From Chloroflexota bacterium (lineage in GTDB: Bacteria; Chloroflexota; UBA6077; JACCZL01): 64,000 nt of DNA. The stretch is from assembly GCA_030447245.1 (NCBI GenBank), contig JAUJPG010000003.1:1-64000 (forward strand). Reading direction: 5' to 3'. The notes below the pieces were generated by a model. The model had not been told where the DNA came from and ran no database searches. It worked only from the letters and a program-made list of their open reading frames with translations. Numbering within the stretch: position 1 is the stretch's first letter; each line of letters begins with the position of its first letter. A program made the position numbers and the translations under genes. Positions 27,748 to 36,547 of the stretch are shown here, piece after piece.

Positions 27748-28209
27748 ATGGCGCGCGCATACCAGATCGTCAGCGTTGGGTTCGTGCTGCTGGGGCTGTT
27801 CGTCTTGTGGCAGTCGATCCAACTGCGGTACTTCAGCCGCCTCGGCCCGGGACCGGGCTTTTTCGGCGTGTGGCTCGGCGGGCTGGTCGCCGCGCTAGCT
27901 GTGATTCTCCTCCTGCAGAACACGCTTCCCCGCTGGCGACCCAGCGGCCCGCTGGAGGTGCTGCCCCCTCGGGAGGCCCGCGCGCCGGTGGCGATGACCG
28001 TGGCGAGCTTGCCGGCCACGGTGCTCCTGCTCCCGTTGCTCGGCTTCCGGCTCACCGCGCTCGGCCTCTGCCTGTTCTTGCTGCTGGCCGTCGGACGTCA
28101 GCCCTGGTGGCTGTCGGGGGTGGTGGCGTTGGGGTGTAGCTTCGGGATCCACTACGTATTCACGGCCCTGCTCGGGGTCGTCTTGCCGACCGGCGCGATC
28201 GGGATCTGA
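27748..28209 (+). CDS. tctB: Tripartite tricarboxylate transporter small subunit TctB
   Basis: A 153-residue protein with four predicted membrane helices, from ATG 27748 after GGAGGTAGGG. Sequence such as FVLLGLFVLWQSIQL, PGPGFFGVWLGGLVAALAVI and a last helix with GVVLPTGAIGI is typical of TctB. It joins TctA in the membrane complex. Confidence 0.9.
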   Translation: MARAYQIVSVGFVLLGLFVLWQSIQLRYFSRLGPGPGFFGVWLGGLVAALAVILLLQNTLPRWRPSGPLEVLPPREARAPVAMTVASLPATVLLLPLLGFRLTALGLCLFLLLAVGRQPWWLSGVVALGCSFGIHYVFTALLGVVLPTGAIGI

Positions 28210-28236
28210 CGACGCTGTCGTCCCACGAGGTCTGAC

Positions 28237-29737
28237 ATGGAATCGTTCGGACTGCTCGGCATGGGCCTGGCGAACGCGCTGACGCCGACCAATCTGCTGT
28301 TCGCCTTGATCGGATGCACCCTCGGCATGCTGGTCGGCGTCCTGCCGGGCGTCGGACCGACGGCCGGCATCGCAGTGCTGATCCCGCTCACGTTCAAGCT
28401 CGACGCGACCGGCGCGATCATCATGCTGGCGGCGATCTACTACGGGGCGATGTACGGCGGGACGATTACCTCGGTCTTGCTCAACACACCCGGCGAGGCG
28501 GCGTCAGTGGTGACGACGTTCGACGGTTACCAGATGGCCCGTCAGGGGCGGGGCGGTGTGGCGCTCGGGATCGCGGCGATCGGCTCGTTCATTGGTGGGA
28601 CCATCGCTACGTTCGGGCTGGTGCTGGTGGCCCCGCCGCTGGCCAGGTTCGCGTTGTCGTTCGGGCCGGCCGAGCAGTTCGCGCTCCTGATCCTGGGACT
28701 GTCGACGCTGATCGGTCTGACCGGCCGCTCGGTCGTGACCGGGATGATCATGGGGCTGAGCGGGTTGATGCTCGGCCTGGTCGGGCTCGACCCGGTGACC
28801 GGTGCGCCACGGCTGACCTTCGGCATCCCAGACCTGTTCGACGGAGTCGAGTTCGTGACCGTGGTCATGGGACTGTTCGGGTTCAGCGAGATTCTGATCA
28901 ATCTGGAGCAGCCTGGCCCTCAAGATCTTCGCAACGAAGATCTCGTCGCTGTGGCCGAACCGCGAGGAGTGGGGCCGCTCGGTCGGGTCGATCGCGCGCG
29001 GCACTGGGCTCGGTTTCATGCTCGGGCTGATCCCGGGCACCAACTCGGCGATCGCGTCGTTCCTGTCGTACGTGGTCGAGCGGCGCTTCACCAAGCAGCC
29101 GCTCGGGACCGGTGCGATCGAAGGCGTGGCCGCGCCGGAGACGGCCAACAACTCGTACACAAGTGCCGCGCTGATCCCGCTGTTCACGCTTGGGCTGCCA
29201 AGCTCGCCGGGCGATCGCGATCCTGGCGGGGGCGTTCATCATCAACGGCTTGGTGCCGGGCCCGCTGCTCTTTCGCGGCCGAGGTCGTCTGGACGATCAT
29301 CGCCAGCCTGTACGTCGGCAACGTGATGCTGCTGATCATGAATCTGCCGCTGCTCGGGCTGTGGGTCAGCGTGCTCAAAATCCGCTACCCGATTCTGATG
29401 GTCCTGATCCTGATCTTCTCGATCGTCGGCTCGTACAGCCTGAGCGGAAGCATCTTCGACGTCGGGGTCATGTTCGCCTTCGGCGTGCTGGGGTACTTCT
29501 TCAAGAAGCTTGACCTGCCAATGGCGCCGCTGGTGCTGGCGTTGGTGCTCGGGCCGCTGATCGAACGGGCGCTGAGGACCTCGCTGGAGATCTCGGCCCG
29601 GCAGCCCGGACATCTTCTACACCAGCCCGATCGCGGCGACGTTGCTGGTCCTCGCCGCGACCGTACTGCTCGGCTCGGCCTTCCAGATGCTCCCGTTCCA
29701 ACGCCAGGCCGCCGCCGCCGAGCAAGTCGAAGTCTGA
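28237..29737 (+). CDS. tctA: Tripartite tricarboxylate transporter permease TctA (several frameshifts)
   Basis: The large 11-12 helix permease of the TctABC system. The first 230 residues are intact and diagnostic: GMLVGVLPGVGPTAGIAVLIP, YYGAMYGGTITSVLLNTPG, ARQGRGGVALGIAAIGSFIGG. From 28915 the protein continues in other frames: LKIFATKISSLWPNREEW then GFMLGLIPGTNSAIASFLSY and ETANNSYTSAALIPLFTLG to about 29210; AIAILAGAFIINGLVPGPLLF; then VVWTIIASLYVGNVMLLIMN to about 29600; and a last part ending QVEV at 29737. At least four indels are required. Either four sequencing errors or a dead gene; upstream tctC and tctB are intact. Confidence 0.85.
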
Positions 29738-29765
29738 CCGACAGACTCACAGCGTGTTTCCGTAG

Positions 29766-29786
29766 GTCCCCCTACCTTCGGGGGAC
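29766..29786. terminator. Hairpin between convergent genes
   Basis: GTCCCCC (29766-29772) and GGGGGAC (29780-29786) pair across a 7-nt loop, between the end of tctA and the end of the convergent VOC gene. No U-tract on either side, so its role as a bidirectional terminator is inferred from position. Confidence 0.45.
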
Positions 29787-29870
29787 GTCCCTATCGCGAC
29801 CACAGCCACGAATCCGCGGTGGCCAATCGCCGATCGATCCATACAGCAGATCGCCCCGCCGGCCCTGAGC

Positions 29871-30293
29871 CTACTCAGCGATGGCCATGTGCGGGTTCCA
29901 TACGATCTCCCATACATGGCCATCAGGATCCTGGAAATAGCCGGCGTAGCCACCCCAGAAGGTCTCGCCGGCGGCCTTGACGATCGTTGCCCCGGCTCGT
30001 TTGGCCTGTTCCATCACGGCGTCGACTTCGTCGCTGCTGCCCACGTTGTGGCCGATGGTGAAATCAGTCGCACTCGGTGGTTGGAGAGTGAGCCCAGCGT
30101 CGCGAGCAATGCTGGTCCTTGGCCACAACGCAAGCATCAGACCGTTCTGGAGATTGAAGAACACCACCGCGCCGTACTCGAATTCCTGGCCCACGATGCC
30201 TTCAGTCGGCAGGCCAAGCCCGTCCCGATAGAACGCCAGCGACTCGTCCAGATCGCTCACACCCAAGGTAAGTACCGTGATTCGCGGCTTCAT
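29871..30293 (-). CDS. VOC-family (glyoxalase/bleomycin-resistance-like) protein
   Basis: A 140-residue protein with the two-module vicinal-oxygen-chelate fold: RITVLTLGVSDLDESLAFYRD at the start and GYFQDPDGHVWEIVWNP at the end, where Glu of W-E-I-V-W is a typical metal ligand. ATG 30293. A metal-dependent lyase, dioxygenase or a binding protein; no substrate can be inferred. Confidence 0.88.
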   Translation of the reverse strand: MKPRITVLTLGVSDLDESLAFYRDGLGLPTEGIVGQEFEYGAVVFFNLQNGLMLALWPRTSIARDAGLTLQPPSATDFTIGHNVGSSDEVDAVMEQAKRAGATIVKAAGETFWGGYAGYFQDPDGHVWEIVWNPHMAIAE

Positions 30294-30296
30294 CAC

Positions 30297-30640
30297 GTTT
30301 CCCGTCCCCTCCGACTGTCGACGGGTAGTGTAGCGGCAGCCGTCGGGCGTTCGCGGTCCGTTGACACGAGTATCGTTGCCCGGTTCGCGAGCCCGAAGCG
30401 AGCCCTAGCCGGGCGGAGCAGGAGCACGCCTCGGCGGCGTGGTGGCCTGCCCGCAAGCCGCGCGACGGCGAAGGTACTGGGTGCCTGCTCAATTGGGATC
30501 CAGGAGCACCCTCGGTCCGGCCGTCCTCGGGCCTGGGCACGCACCAAGCGCGCCAGAGGGGACTCCGAGACGGCGCGCACCATTCCCCCTTGACATTGAG
30601 GATCCAGAACCCGGAGGCAGGGCGGCATGCTGCCGGGCCA
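30297..30640. other. 344 bp without a recognisable gene
   Basis: No frame with a ribosome binding site and recognisable protein. A short inverted segment near 30376-30425 (GGTTCGCGAGCCCGAAGCGA) does not continue into a longer structure. It borders the transposase remnant at 30643. Confidence 0.5.
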
Positions 30641-30642
30641 TC

Positions 30643-30854
30643 ATGGCTCACCTGCTGGTAGCCGACGATCCGTGTGAAGGCATCACACCGCTGTGACCAA
30701 GCATGGCTGGGTCGTCCAACGCGGCCTGGCGTGGCTACTCGGATTCCGCCGCCTCGGCGTGCGCTACGTGCTTCACGTCGATCTGCTGCAGGGGGTGCTT
30801 CACCTCGTCTGCTCGCTCATCTGCATCCGCTTCCTTAGCACGGCACCATCCTGA
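30643..30854 (+). mobile_element. Internally deleted IS5-type transposase remnant
   Basis: The 18 codons from ATG 30643 (MAHLLVADDPCEGITPL) look like the N-terminus common to IS5-group transposases (L-x-D-x-x-W-E-x-I-x-P-L). They are followed at once, in an overlapping frame from 30693, by the C-terminal end (KHGWVVQRGLAWLLGFRRLG, then LLQGVLHLVCSLICIRFL). The catalytic middle of some 200 residues is absent. No clear terminal inverted repeats were found. Confidence 0.65.
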
Positions 30855-30878
30855 GGCAGGGAGATCCGGGCGAGCCGA

Positions 30879-31553
30879 TCAGCCACACCGTTCCAGCGCC
30901 TCGGCGAGGTGTCCGGGTCGGGATAAGAACGGGCAATGTCCGCCAGGGATCTCGATCGCCTCCACGCCAAGTCGTTCGCGAGCGGCTCGTCGCGCCCACG
31001 CCGGAGTAGTCGTACGGTCGTCCGTGCAGACGATGTACGCGCACGGCACCTCGGGCCAGGCGCTGAGCGGGGTCACCTCGCTCCCTAGCACGCCGGGTTC
31101 CGGGCGCAGCCGGCGGAACGCGTCGTGAGCAAGCTCGGGTGGGCAGTCGTGGAGCAGGAAGCGGATCGCCACCGCCTCGTCCTCCCAGAACGGGGCCTTG
31201 GCTGTGAACATCTCGGGATTGAACATGTCTGGTTCGGCACCAAGCTGGTCTACCACCGTCTGGCCGGGCCGCGGCAGGAGCGCGTGGAGGAAGACCAGCC
31301 GCTTCATCGAGTGCTGCGCGACCACCAGCGGGATGATCAAGCCCGCTAGGGAATGACCGACCAGCACTAAGTCGTTGAAGGCGGCGAAGGCTCGTGAGAC
31401 CACCTCGGCACAGCGCGCCGCGCCGACCGCCAGGTCTTCCGGCATCAGGTCGACCGTTGTCACCCCGTGTCCGCGCGCCTCAAGCTCGGGGATCAACCAT
31501 TCCCAGCACCACGCGGCGAATCCGCCGCCATGGACCAAGCCGAACGTGCTCAT
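30879..31553 (-). CDS. Alpha/beta hydrolase (esterase EstC-like)
   Basis: A 224-residue hydrolase; I start at ATG 31553 (MSTFGLVHGGG). The oxyanion region VHGGGFAAWCWEWL, nucleophile elbow VGHSLAG, and a C-terminal catalytic His in IEIPGGHCPFLSRP are present; the acid is probably Asp in VCTDDRTT. The arrangement is like plant-type methylesterases/hydroxynitrile lyases. Single-gene unit. Confidence 0.88.
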   Translation of the reverse strand: MSTFGLVHGGGFAAWCWEWLIPELEARGHGVTTVDLMPEDLAVGAARCAEVVSRAFAAFNDLVLVGHSLAGLIIPLVVAQHSMKRLVFLHALLPRPGQTVVDQLGAEPDMFNPEMFTAKAPFWEDEAVAIRFLLHDCPPELAHDAFRRLRPEPGVLGSEVTPLSAWPEVPCAYIVCTDDRTTTPAWARRAARERLGVEAIEIPGGHCPFLSRPGHLAEALERCG

Positions 31554-31680
31554 GGGGGAACCCCCATCGGTGAAGATCGCTGGGGCAATGTCGGGCCGCG
31601 ATCTCACACTGCGAGGTTACCCAGTGCCTCTCGCGGACCTGCCAGGTAGCGCGCTAGCGACTGAGTGATGCAACACGCTG

Positions 31681-31992
31681 CTAGTAGTGGTAGCGCGCTT
31701 GCAGAAAGTCAATCCGGTCGCCGCGGACCAGGTAGACGATTCTGTGCTCCTGGGTGAGGCGGCGCGACCACGTGCCAGCCGCGAGATACCGTAGCGGCTC
31801 AGGCTTGCCGATGCCAGTGAACTGGTCGCGCGCGATCGCTTCGATCAGATCGAGCGCGCGGAGCGCGGTCTTGCGGTCTGTCTCGACCCAGTAGCGGAGA
31901 TCCTCGCGAAACTCTAGCTGGAAAACCGTTGTGCGAGGGGACCGGCCTGGAGTGGCGGGCGCTGGCGCGGACCGACTACGCCTCGGGACCAA
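31681..31992 (-). CDS. yoeB: Txe/YoeB-family toxin
   Basis: The C-terminal 80 residues are a typical YoeB mRNA interferase: FREDLRYWVETDRKTALRAL, FTGIGKPEPLRYL, TWSRRLTQEHRIVYLV, and the end ARYHY. The Glu, Arg, His and Tyr residues of the active site are kept. No ATG or GTG lies in frame between the antitoxin stop and the first conserved residue; the nearest candidate is TTG at 31992, which would overlap the antitoxin gene by 17 bp and add about 18 atypical residues. Either weak initiation limits the toxin, or the first codon was damaged. Confidence 0.82.
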   Translation of the reverse strand: MVPRRSRSAPAPATPGRSPRTTVFQLEFREDLRYWVETDRKTALRALDLIEAIARDQFTGIGKPEPLRYLAAGTWSRRLTQEHRIVYLVRGDRIDFLQARYHY

Positions 31993-32263
31993 GGCCCAAC
32001 TCGCGACGAAGGTCGGCGATGGACTGTGACTCACCGGCAAGCGCTTCGGCGCGATCCAGCGCGGCCAGTAGACGCTCGGCATTCTTTGGCGAGCGCAGGA
32101 CGTGCGCCGTCTCGACCAGGCCGGCGAGCTCGGCAGCCGAGATAAGCACGGCGTCATCCGCTCCACGTCGGCGAATGATGACCGTCTCGCGATCGGCGGT
32201 GACACGATTCAGCAGCGCGGCTAGATTCGCCCGTGCCTCGGTATAGCTTGTCTGGATCGCCAT
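31976..32263 (-). CDS. yefM: Phd/YefM-family antitoxin
   Basis: A 95-residue antitoxin from ATG 32263 (MAIQTSYTEARANLAAL). The N-terminal DNA-binding domain (NLAALLNRVTADRETVIIRR, DAVLISAAELAGL) is typical of Phd/YefM; the acidic, helical C-terminus (AEALAGESQSIADLRREL) should wrap around the toxin. It precedes and overlaps the toxin gene. The longer open frame to 32539 runs through the operator and the opposite-strand riboswitch and is not used. Confidence 0.88.
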   Translation of the reverse strand: MAIQTSYTEARANLAALLNRVTADRETVIIRRRGADDAVLISAAELAGLVETAHVLRSPKNAERLLAALDRAEALAGESQSIADLRRELGLGPEA

Positions 32264-32289
32264 CCGCCTCTCCGCCGTGGCCCGTGAGC

Positions 32290-32308
32290 TGTACTGCTTT
32301 ACTGTACA
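32290..32308 (-). promoter_or_regulatory. YefM-type operator (TGTACA core repeats)
   Basis: On + the sites TGTACT (32290-32295) and TGTACA (32303-32308) lie 13 bp apart; together they form an inverted repeat TGTAC-N9-GTACA on the minus strand. E. coli YefM-YoeB is known to bind TGTACA core repeats. TACAGT, a plausible -10 box of the antitoxin gene, lies inside it, 30-40 bp upstream of the start. Confidence 0.65.
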
Positions 32309-32442
32309 TGGGAGGATTGGATCGAGCCAGCCGTGGACCCCATGCGGACGGCGGGGCATCTCCGCCGAGGTGCAACCGCAGCGCTGTGTTGCCCGCTTGT
32401 TGAAGGCGGTCGGCAGGCGGTGGTATCGTTGGGGTGGAAACG

Positions 32443-32528
32443 GGAGTCCGGGGAGCCGGGCTGAGAGGGCGGCCTGCTTGCCGCCGACCGTCCGAACCTG
32501 ATCCGGATCATGCCGGGCGCAGGGACCA
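32443..32528 (+). ncRNA. TPP (thiamine pyrophosphate) riboswitch
   Basis: The THI-box hallmarks are present in order: GGGGAGCCGGG followed by CTGAGA (32461-32466), a variable hairpin GGCGGCCTGCTTGCCGCC, then GAACCTGATCCGGATCATGC followed by CCGGGCGCAGGGA (ending at 32525). These are the two conserved arms that bind the pyrimidine and pyrophosphate parts of TPP. A short P1 helix (GTCC/GGAC) closes it. It lies 87 bp upstream of the alcohol dehydrogenase-LuxE gene on the same strand and ahead of a terminator. Confidence 0.93.
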
Positions 32529-32549
32529 GATGGCCGCATCGCCTTTCAG

Positions 32550-32581
32550 CGCCGACGGACGACCCGTCGGCGTTTTCTGTT
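32550..32581 (+). terminator. Intrinsic terminator of the TPP riboswitch
   Basis: CGCCGACGG (32550-32558), loop ACGAC, CCGTCGGCG (32564-32572), then TTTTCTGTT. A 9-bp GC-rich stem with U-tract, between the aptamer and the coding region, so TPP binding most likely stops transcription of the operon. An antiterminator pairing was not traced. Confidence 0.88.
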
Positions 32582-32612
32582 CCCGTTCCGATCAGGATCT
32601 GGGGGAGCACGG

Positions 32613-34988
32613 GTGGGCGAGCGAGCGACGATGCGGGCGGCCCGCTACTACGGTCCGGGCGCTGAGCTGGTGCTCGAGACGGTGCCGGTGCCGAGCCGGC
32701 AGCGGGCGAGGCGCTGGTGCGGGTGCTCGCGGCCGGCATCTGCCACACCGAGCTGCAACTCCTCGACGGCACGCTGAACCTTGGCGTCGCACCGCTGACG
32801 CTGGGCCACGAGATCGCCCGGCGAGGTGGTTCGGCTGGGCGAAACCAGCCGCGCTCCGCGTGACCTCGGGGGTGTCAGTGTCGGCGAGCGTGTGGTGGTG
32901 TACTACGACGCGCCGTGCGGCGAGTGCGGCTGGTGCGCGAGCGGCGAGGAGCAGGTCTGCCCGAACGGGGGAGCGAAGATTGGGCTTTCTGGCGACGGGG
33001 GCTTCGCGGAGTACGCGCGGGTGCCGGTGCGCAATCTGCTGCCGATGCCGAATGGGCTAGAACCAAGCGCGGCGGCACCGCTCGGCTGCTCGGCGGCGGC
33101 CGCGCTCCACGCGCTGCGGGCCGTGGCCGCGGTCCAGGCTGGCGAGCGCGTGCTGGTGTACGGAGTCGGCGGAGTCGGACTGTACCTGGTCCAGCTGGCG
33201 AAGCTGGCTGGCGCGACGGTCCTGGCGGTTGGCCGCTCGCCGGACAAGCTGCGACTCGCGCGCGAGCTGGGCGCTGACGTGACCCTCGACGCGCGGGAGC
33301 AGGACGTCGTCGCCGGTGTGATGGCCACGACCGGCAGCCAGGGGGTCGAGGCGGTCTTCGAGCTGGTCGGCAGCGACGAGACGATGTCGAACAGTGTGGC
33401 GGCGCTACGTCGGCGCGGGCGGCTGGTGTTTGTGGGGTACGGCGCGGATCGGCTGCGGATCAACCCGCTCCACCTGGTCCTGAAGGAGCTCCAGGTGCGC
33501 GGGGCGCTCGGCAACACGCGCGCCGAGCTGCGCGACGTACTGGCGCTGGCGGAGGAGGGTACGCTCCGCTCGGTCATCACACGCCGGGTGCCGCTCGAGG
33601 AGGTCAACGGGGCGCTCGCCGCGCTCCGACGGGGCGAGGTGGTCGGGAGGGTGGTGCTCGACCCAGCGCTCACCGTTGTGGCGGAAGTCTCGGCAACGGC
33701 GGAGCGCGGGTTGACCGTCGTCGCAATGCCAACGACGGTGGGCGGTGCCCCGGCTGTCCCAACGCACGGACGTCACGGCGGCAGCGCGTCCGCTGCGCCG
33801 CCGTCGTCTACCGCGACCGGGGTCCGACCGCTCGAGGCTGAGCTGCTTCAGTTCATCGGCCGCGGGATCGACGTGCCGCGTGACGATGAGGAGTTCAACG
33901 ACCTTGCGCTGCGGCTGTTCGGCTACCAGTTCCAGTCGAACGGGCCGTACAGAGCGTTCTGCGAGCGGCGCGGGCGGACCCCGGCGACCGTGGCGCGGTG
34001 GCAGGACGTGCCGGCGGTACCGATCTCGGCGTTCAAGGCGACCCAACTGACGTGTGAGCCCATCGAGGGCGCGCGGGAGTTCAACTCGAGCGGCACGACG
34101 CGACCCGACGAGAAGAGCCGCCACTTCCACCCGAGCCTGGCCGTCTACGACCTGAACGCCTCGCTGAACTTCGAGGCGCATGTCCTGCCAGAGCGGGCTC
34201 GGCTGCCGATGCTGGTGCTGTTCCCGCGTCCCGAGGAGCTGCCGAACTCCTCGCTGGCGCACTGGCTGGCGTTGATGGCCGGCCGGTTCTCCGCGGACGG
34301 CGGGCGCTGGTTCGTCGGGCAGGAGGGGCTGGACGCGCCGGCGCTGATCGGAGCGCTATGCGACTCGGAGGAGATTGGCCAACCGATCTGCATCCTGGCG
34401 GCCAGCTTCGCGCTGGTCCATGCCCTGGATCACTGCGCGGCGAATGGCCTCCGCTTCAAGTTACCGGCCGGTAGCCGCCTGATGGACACCGGCGGCTACA
34501 AGGGCAAGTCGCGCGAGCTGGACAAGGCGGAGCTGTACCGGTTCGTCGCCGACAGGCTCGGGATCGCGGACGATCATCTGGTGAACATGTACGGGATGAC
34601 CGAACACAGCACGCAGTTCCTGGACGCCGTCCTGCGGGATCGGCTGCGCGGGAACGGGAGTGCTGGACGACGATACAAGACGGTGCCGCCCTGGGCACGC
34701 ACGCTGGTGCTCCAGCCGGACACGCTGACGCCAAGCGTGCCCGGCGCGCCCGGGTTGCTGTGTCACTGGGACCTTGCCAATCGGGCGTCGGTGATGGCGG
34801 TGCTCTCGGAAGACGTCGGGTACGCGGTCGAGGGTGGGTTTGAGCTGATCGGCCGTGCCCAGGGGACCGAGGCGCGCGGCTGCTCGATCGCCGTGGACGA
34901 GCTGATCGCAGCGGGGCGACAGGCCGTGCAGGATGGATCGCGCTCCTTCGAGGCAGCGCCCGACGCGACAAGGACGAATGCACGATGA
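32613..34988 (+). CDS. Zn alcohol dehydrogenase fused to LuxE-like acyl-protein synthetase
   Basis: About 790 residues in two parts. Residues 1-350: medium-chain dehydrogenase with catalytic-zinc motifs GICHTE and GHE, four structural-zinc cysteines ([15 protein letters not shown]) and NAD motif GVGGVGL. A 50-residue Ala/Thr/Ser/Pro linker follows without stop. The rest is a LuxE-type (PF04443) acyl-protein synthetase: [37 protein letters not shown], and a Cys near the C-terminus (RGCSIA), where LuxE carries its acyl-accepting cysteine. GTG 32613 has GGGGGAG 5 nt upstream. Two indels break the frame near 32693 (one base missing) and 32817 (one extra C). The first part should reduce an aldehyde; the second activates a carboxylate. 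Its stop overlaps the luxC-like start. Confidence 0.85.
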
Positions 34989-36547
34989 CGCTGCCACAGG
35001 TGACGCCCTGGGTGCTGCCCGGCCTGGAGCCCGCCGACGTGAGCGACTGGCGGACACTGGAGTTCGGCGTAGAGGCAGCTCCTCGTGCCTACGCCGTAAC
35101 GACGCCGGGGGAGGGCCGTGAGGGGGCCAAGAGCAGGCATGGGGATCTTCCCGTACGGCTTCGGTTTCCTGTTCTCACGCCGGAACAACTTGGCGGGGTG
35201 ATGGAGCGGATCGCGGCGGCGCGGGACGGGTACCTGGCCGAATTGCCGGTCCTGCGGATTGCGGAGCTGCTCGACCGAGCAGTCAGCCGGTGGCTCGAGC
35301 CACACTCGGCGTGGCGGCAGCTCGCCGAACAGTGGCTGCCGCTCGTGACCGGGTACCCAGGACCAGTCATCCGCAAGGGACTGGCCGGCTACCTGGCAAC
35401 CTTCCGGCTGGAGAACACCCGTCGACTGCTGGAAGAGGAGCTACGCGACCCACGCTTTTTGGACGAGCTTCGGCCACGCGGTGTCGTTGGCGGCAAGTCG
35501 CGGGCCTGGGGGCCACGATTGACGACGCACGTGTTCTCGGGCAACGTGCCGGGCCTACCTTTGCAGAGCCTGGCCTGCGCCCTGCTGACGAAGTCGGCCA
35601 GCCTGGGCAAGGCGGCGTCTGAGGAGCCGCTGTTCCCGGCCCTGTTCGTCCAGTCGCTCGCCGAGGTCGACCCAGAGCTGGCGGCCTGTTTCGGCGTCAC
35701 CTGGTGGGCGGGCGGCGACGCGGCGCTCGAAGACGTCGCCTTCGGCCGGGCGGATGCGGTAATCGCGTACGGCGGCGTCACGGCGATCGACGCGATCAGG
35801 GCGCGGGTGCCGCTCGGCACGCGGTTCGTGGCGTACGGCCACAAGCTATCGTTCGGGGTAGTCGGGCGCGAGTGGCTGACGCGCGAGCGGGCCGCCGAGG
35901 CCGCCGAGCGGGCTGGCTACGACACGGCCAAGTACGACCAGCAGGGGTGCTTGTCGCCGCACCTGTTCTACGTGGAAGAGGGCGGCGAGGTGTCACCACG
36001 CGGCTTCGCCGAACTGCTGGCATCTGCGCTGGGTCGCTACGAGCGGGCGATGCCGCGCGGCCGGATCGGGCTGGATGAAGCGGCCGCGATACGCGAGCTG
36101 CGGTCCGGCTACGAGTTCCGCGAGAACGCCAGCCTGTACGAGAGCCCGGGTGATACGGCCTGGACCGTGGCGTACGACGAGGACCCGCGCTTCGAGCCGT
36201 CGTGTCTGAACCGGACGGTACGGGTGAAGCCGGTCCGCGACGTGCTGGACGCAGCCGAGCTCGCCCGGCCGGTCCGAACGTACCTCCAGACGTGCGGGGT
36301 CGGGCTGGACTCGTTGCGTGCGGAGGCGCTGGCAACAGCGCTTGGGCGGCTGGGGCTGGACCGAGTCTGTCCGCTGGGGCGCATGCCTGATCCGTCGCCG
36401 GCCTGGCACCACGACGGACGCTTCAACCTGCTCGACCTGCTCCGCTGGACCGACCTGGAGCCGGACGCCAGCGGCGGGCGCTGGGAATTCGCCCACCCGG
36501 AGCGCGGCGTGTACGGGGGGACGGTGGAGGCAGTCCGTGCAGACTGA
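34985..36547 (+). CDS. LuxC-like acyl-CoA (acyl-protein) reductase
   Basis: A 520-residue protein of the LuxC/acyl-CoA reductase family (PF05893), ATG 34985 overlapping the upstream stop (ATGA). It reduces an activated acyl group with NADPH to the aldehyde. Seen: HVFSGNVPGLPLQSLACALL (nucleotide-binding half), WWAGGDAALEDVAFGRADAV, IDAIRARVPLGTRFVAYGHK and the catalytic Cys in KYDQQGCLSPHLFYVEE. In bioluminescent bacteria LuxC works with LuxE; here the two are adjacent and translationally coupled, and the dehydrogenase domain in the previous gene could take the aldehyde to an alcohol. There is no luciferase, so light production is not implied. Confidence 0.9.
   Translation: MTLPQVTPWVLPGLEPADVSDWRTLEFGVEAAPRAYAVTTPGEGREGAKSRHGDLPVRLRFPVLTPEQLGGVMERIAAARDGYLAELPVLRIAELLDRAVSRWLEPHSAWRQLAEQWLPLVTGYPGPVIRKGLAGYLATFRLENTRRLLEEELRDPRFLDELRPRGVVGGKSRAWGPRLTTHVFSGNVPGLPLQSLACALLTKSASLGKAASEEPLFPALFVQSLAEVDPELAACFGVTWWAGGDAALEDVAFGRADAVIAYGGVTAIDAIRARVPLGTRFVAYGHKLSFGVVGREWLTRERAAEAAERAGYDTAKYDQQGCLSPHLFYVEEGGEVSPRGFAELLASALGRYERAMPRGRIGLDEAAAIRELRSGYEFRENASLYESPGDTAWTVAYDEDPRFEPSCLNRTVRVKPVRDVLDAAELARPVRTYLQTCGVGLDSLRAEALATALGRLGLDRVCPLGRMPDPSPAWHHDGRFNLLDLLRWTDLEPDASGGRWEFAHPERGVYGGTVEAVRAD

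Noticed and set aside
34985-36547. LuxC/LuxE-like genes as evidence of bioluminescence
   Set aside because: No luxA or luxB homologue is present; the LLM protein at 25352 is a general F420/flavin oxidoreductase and lies far away.
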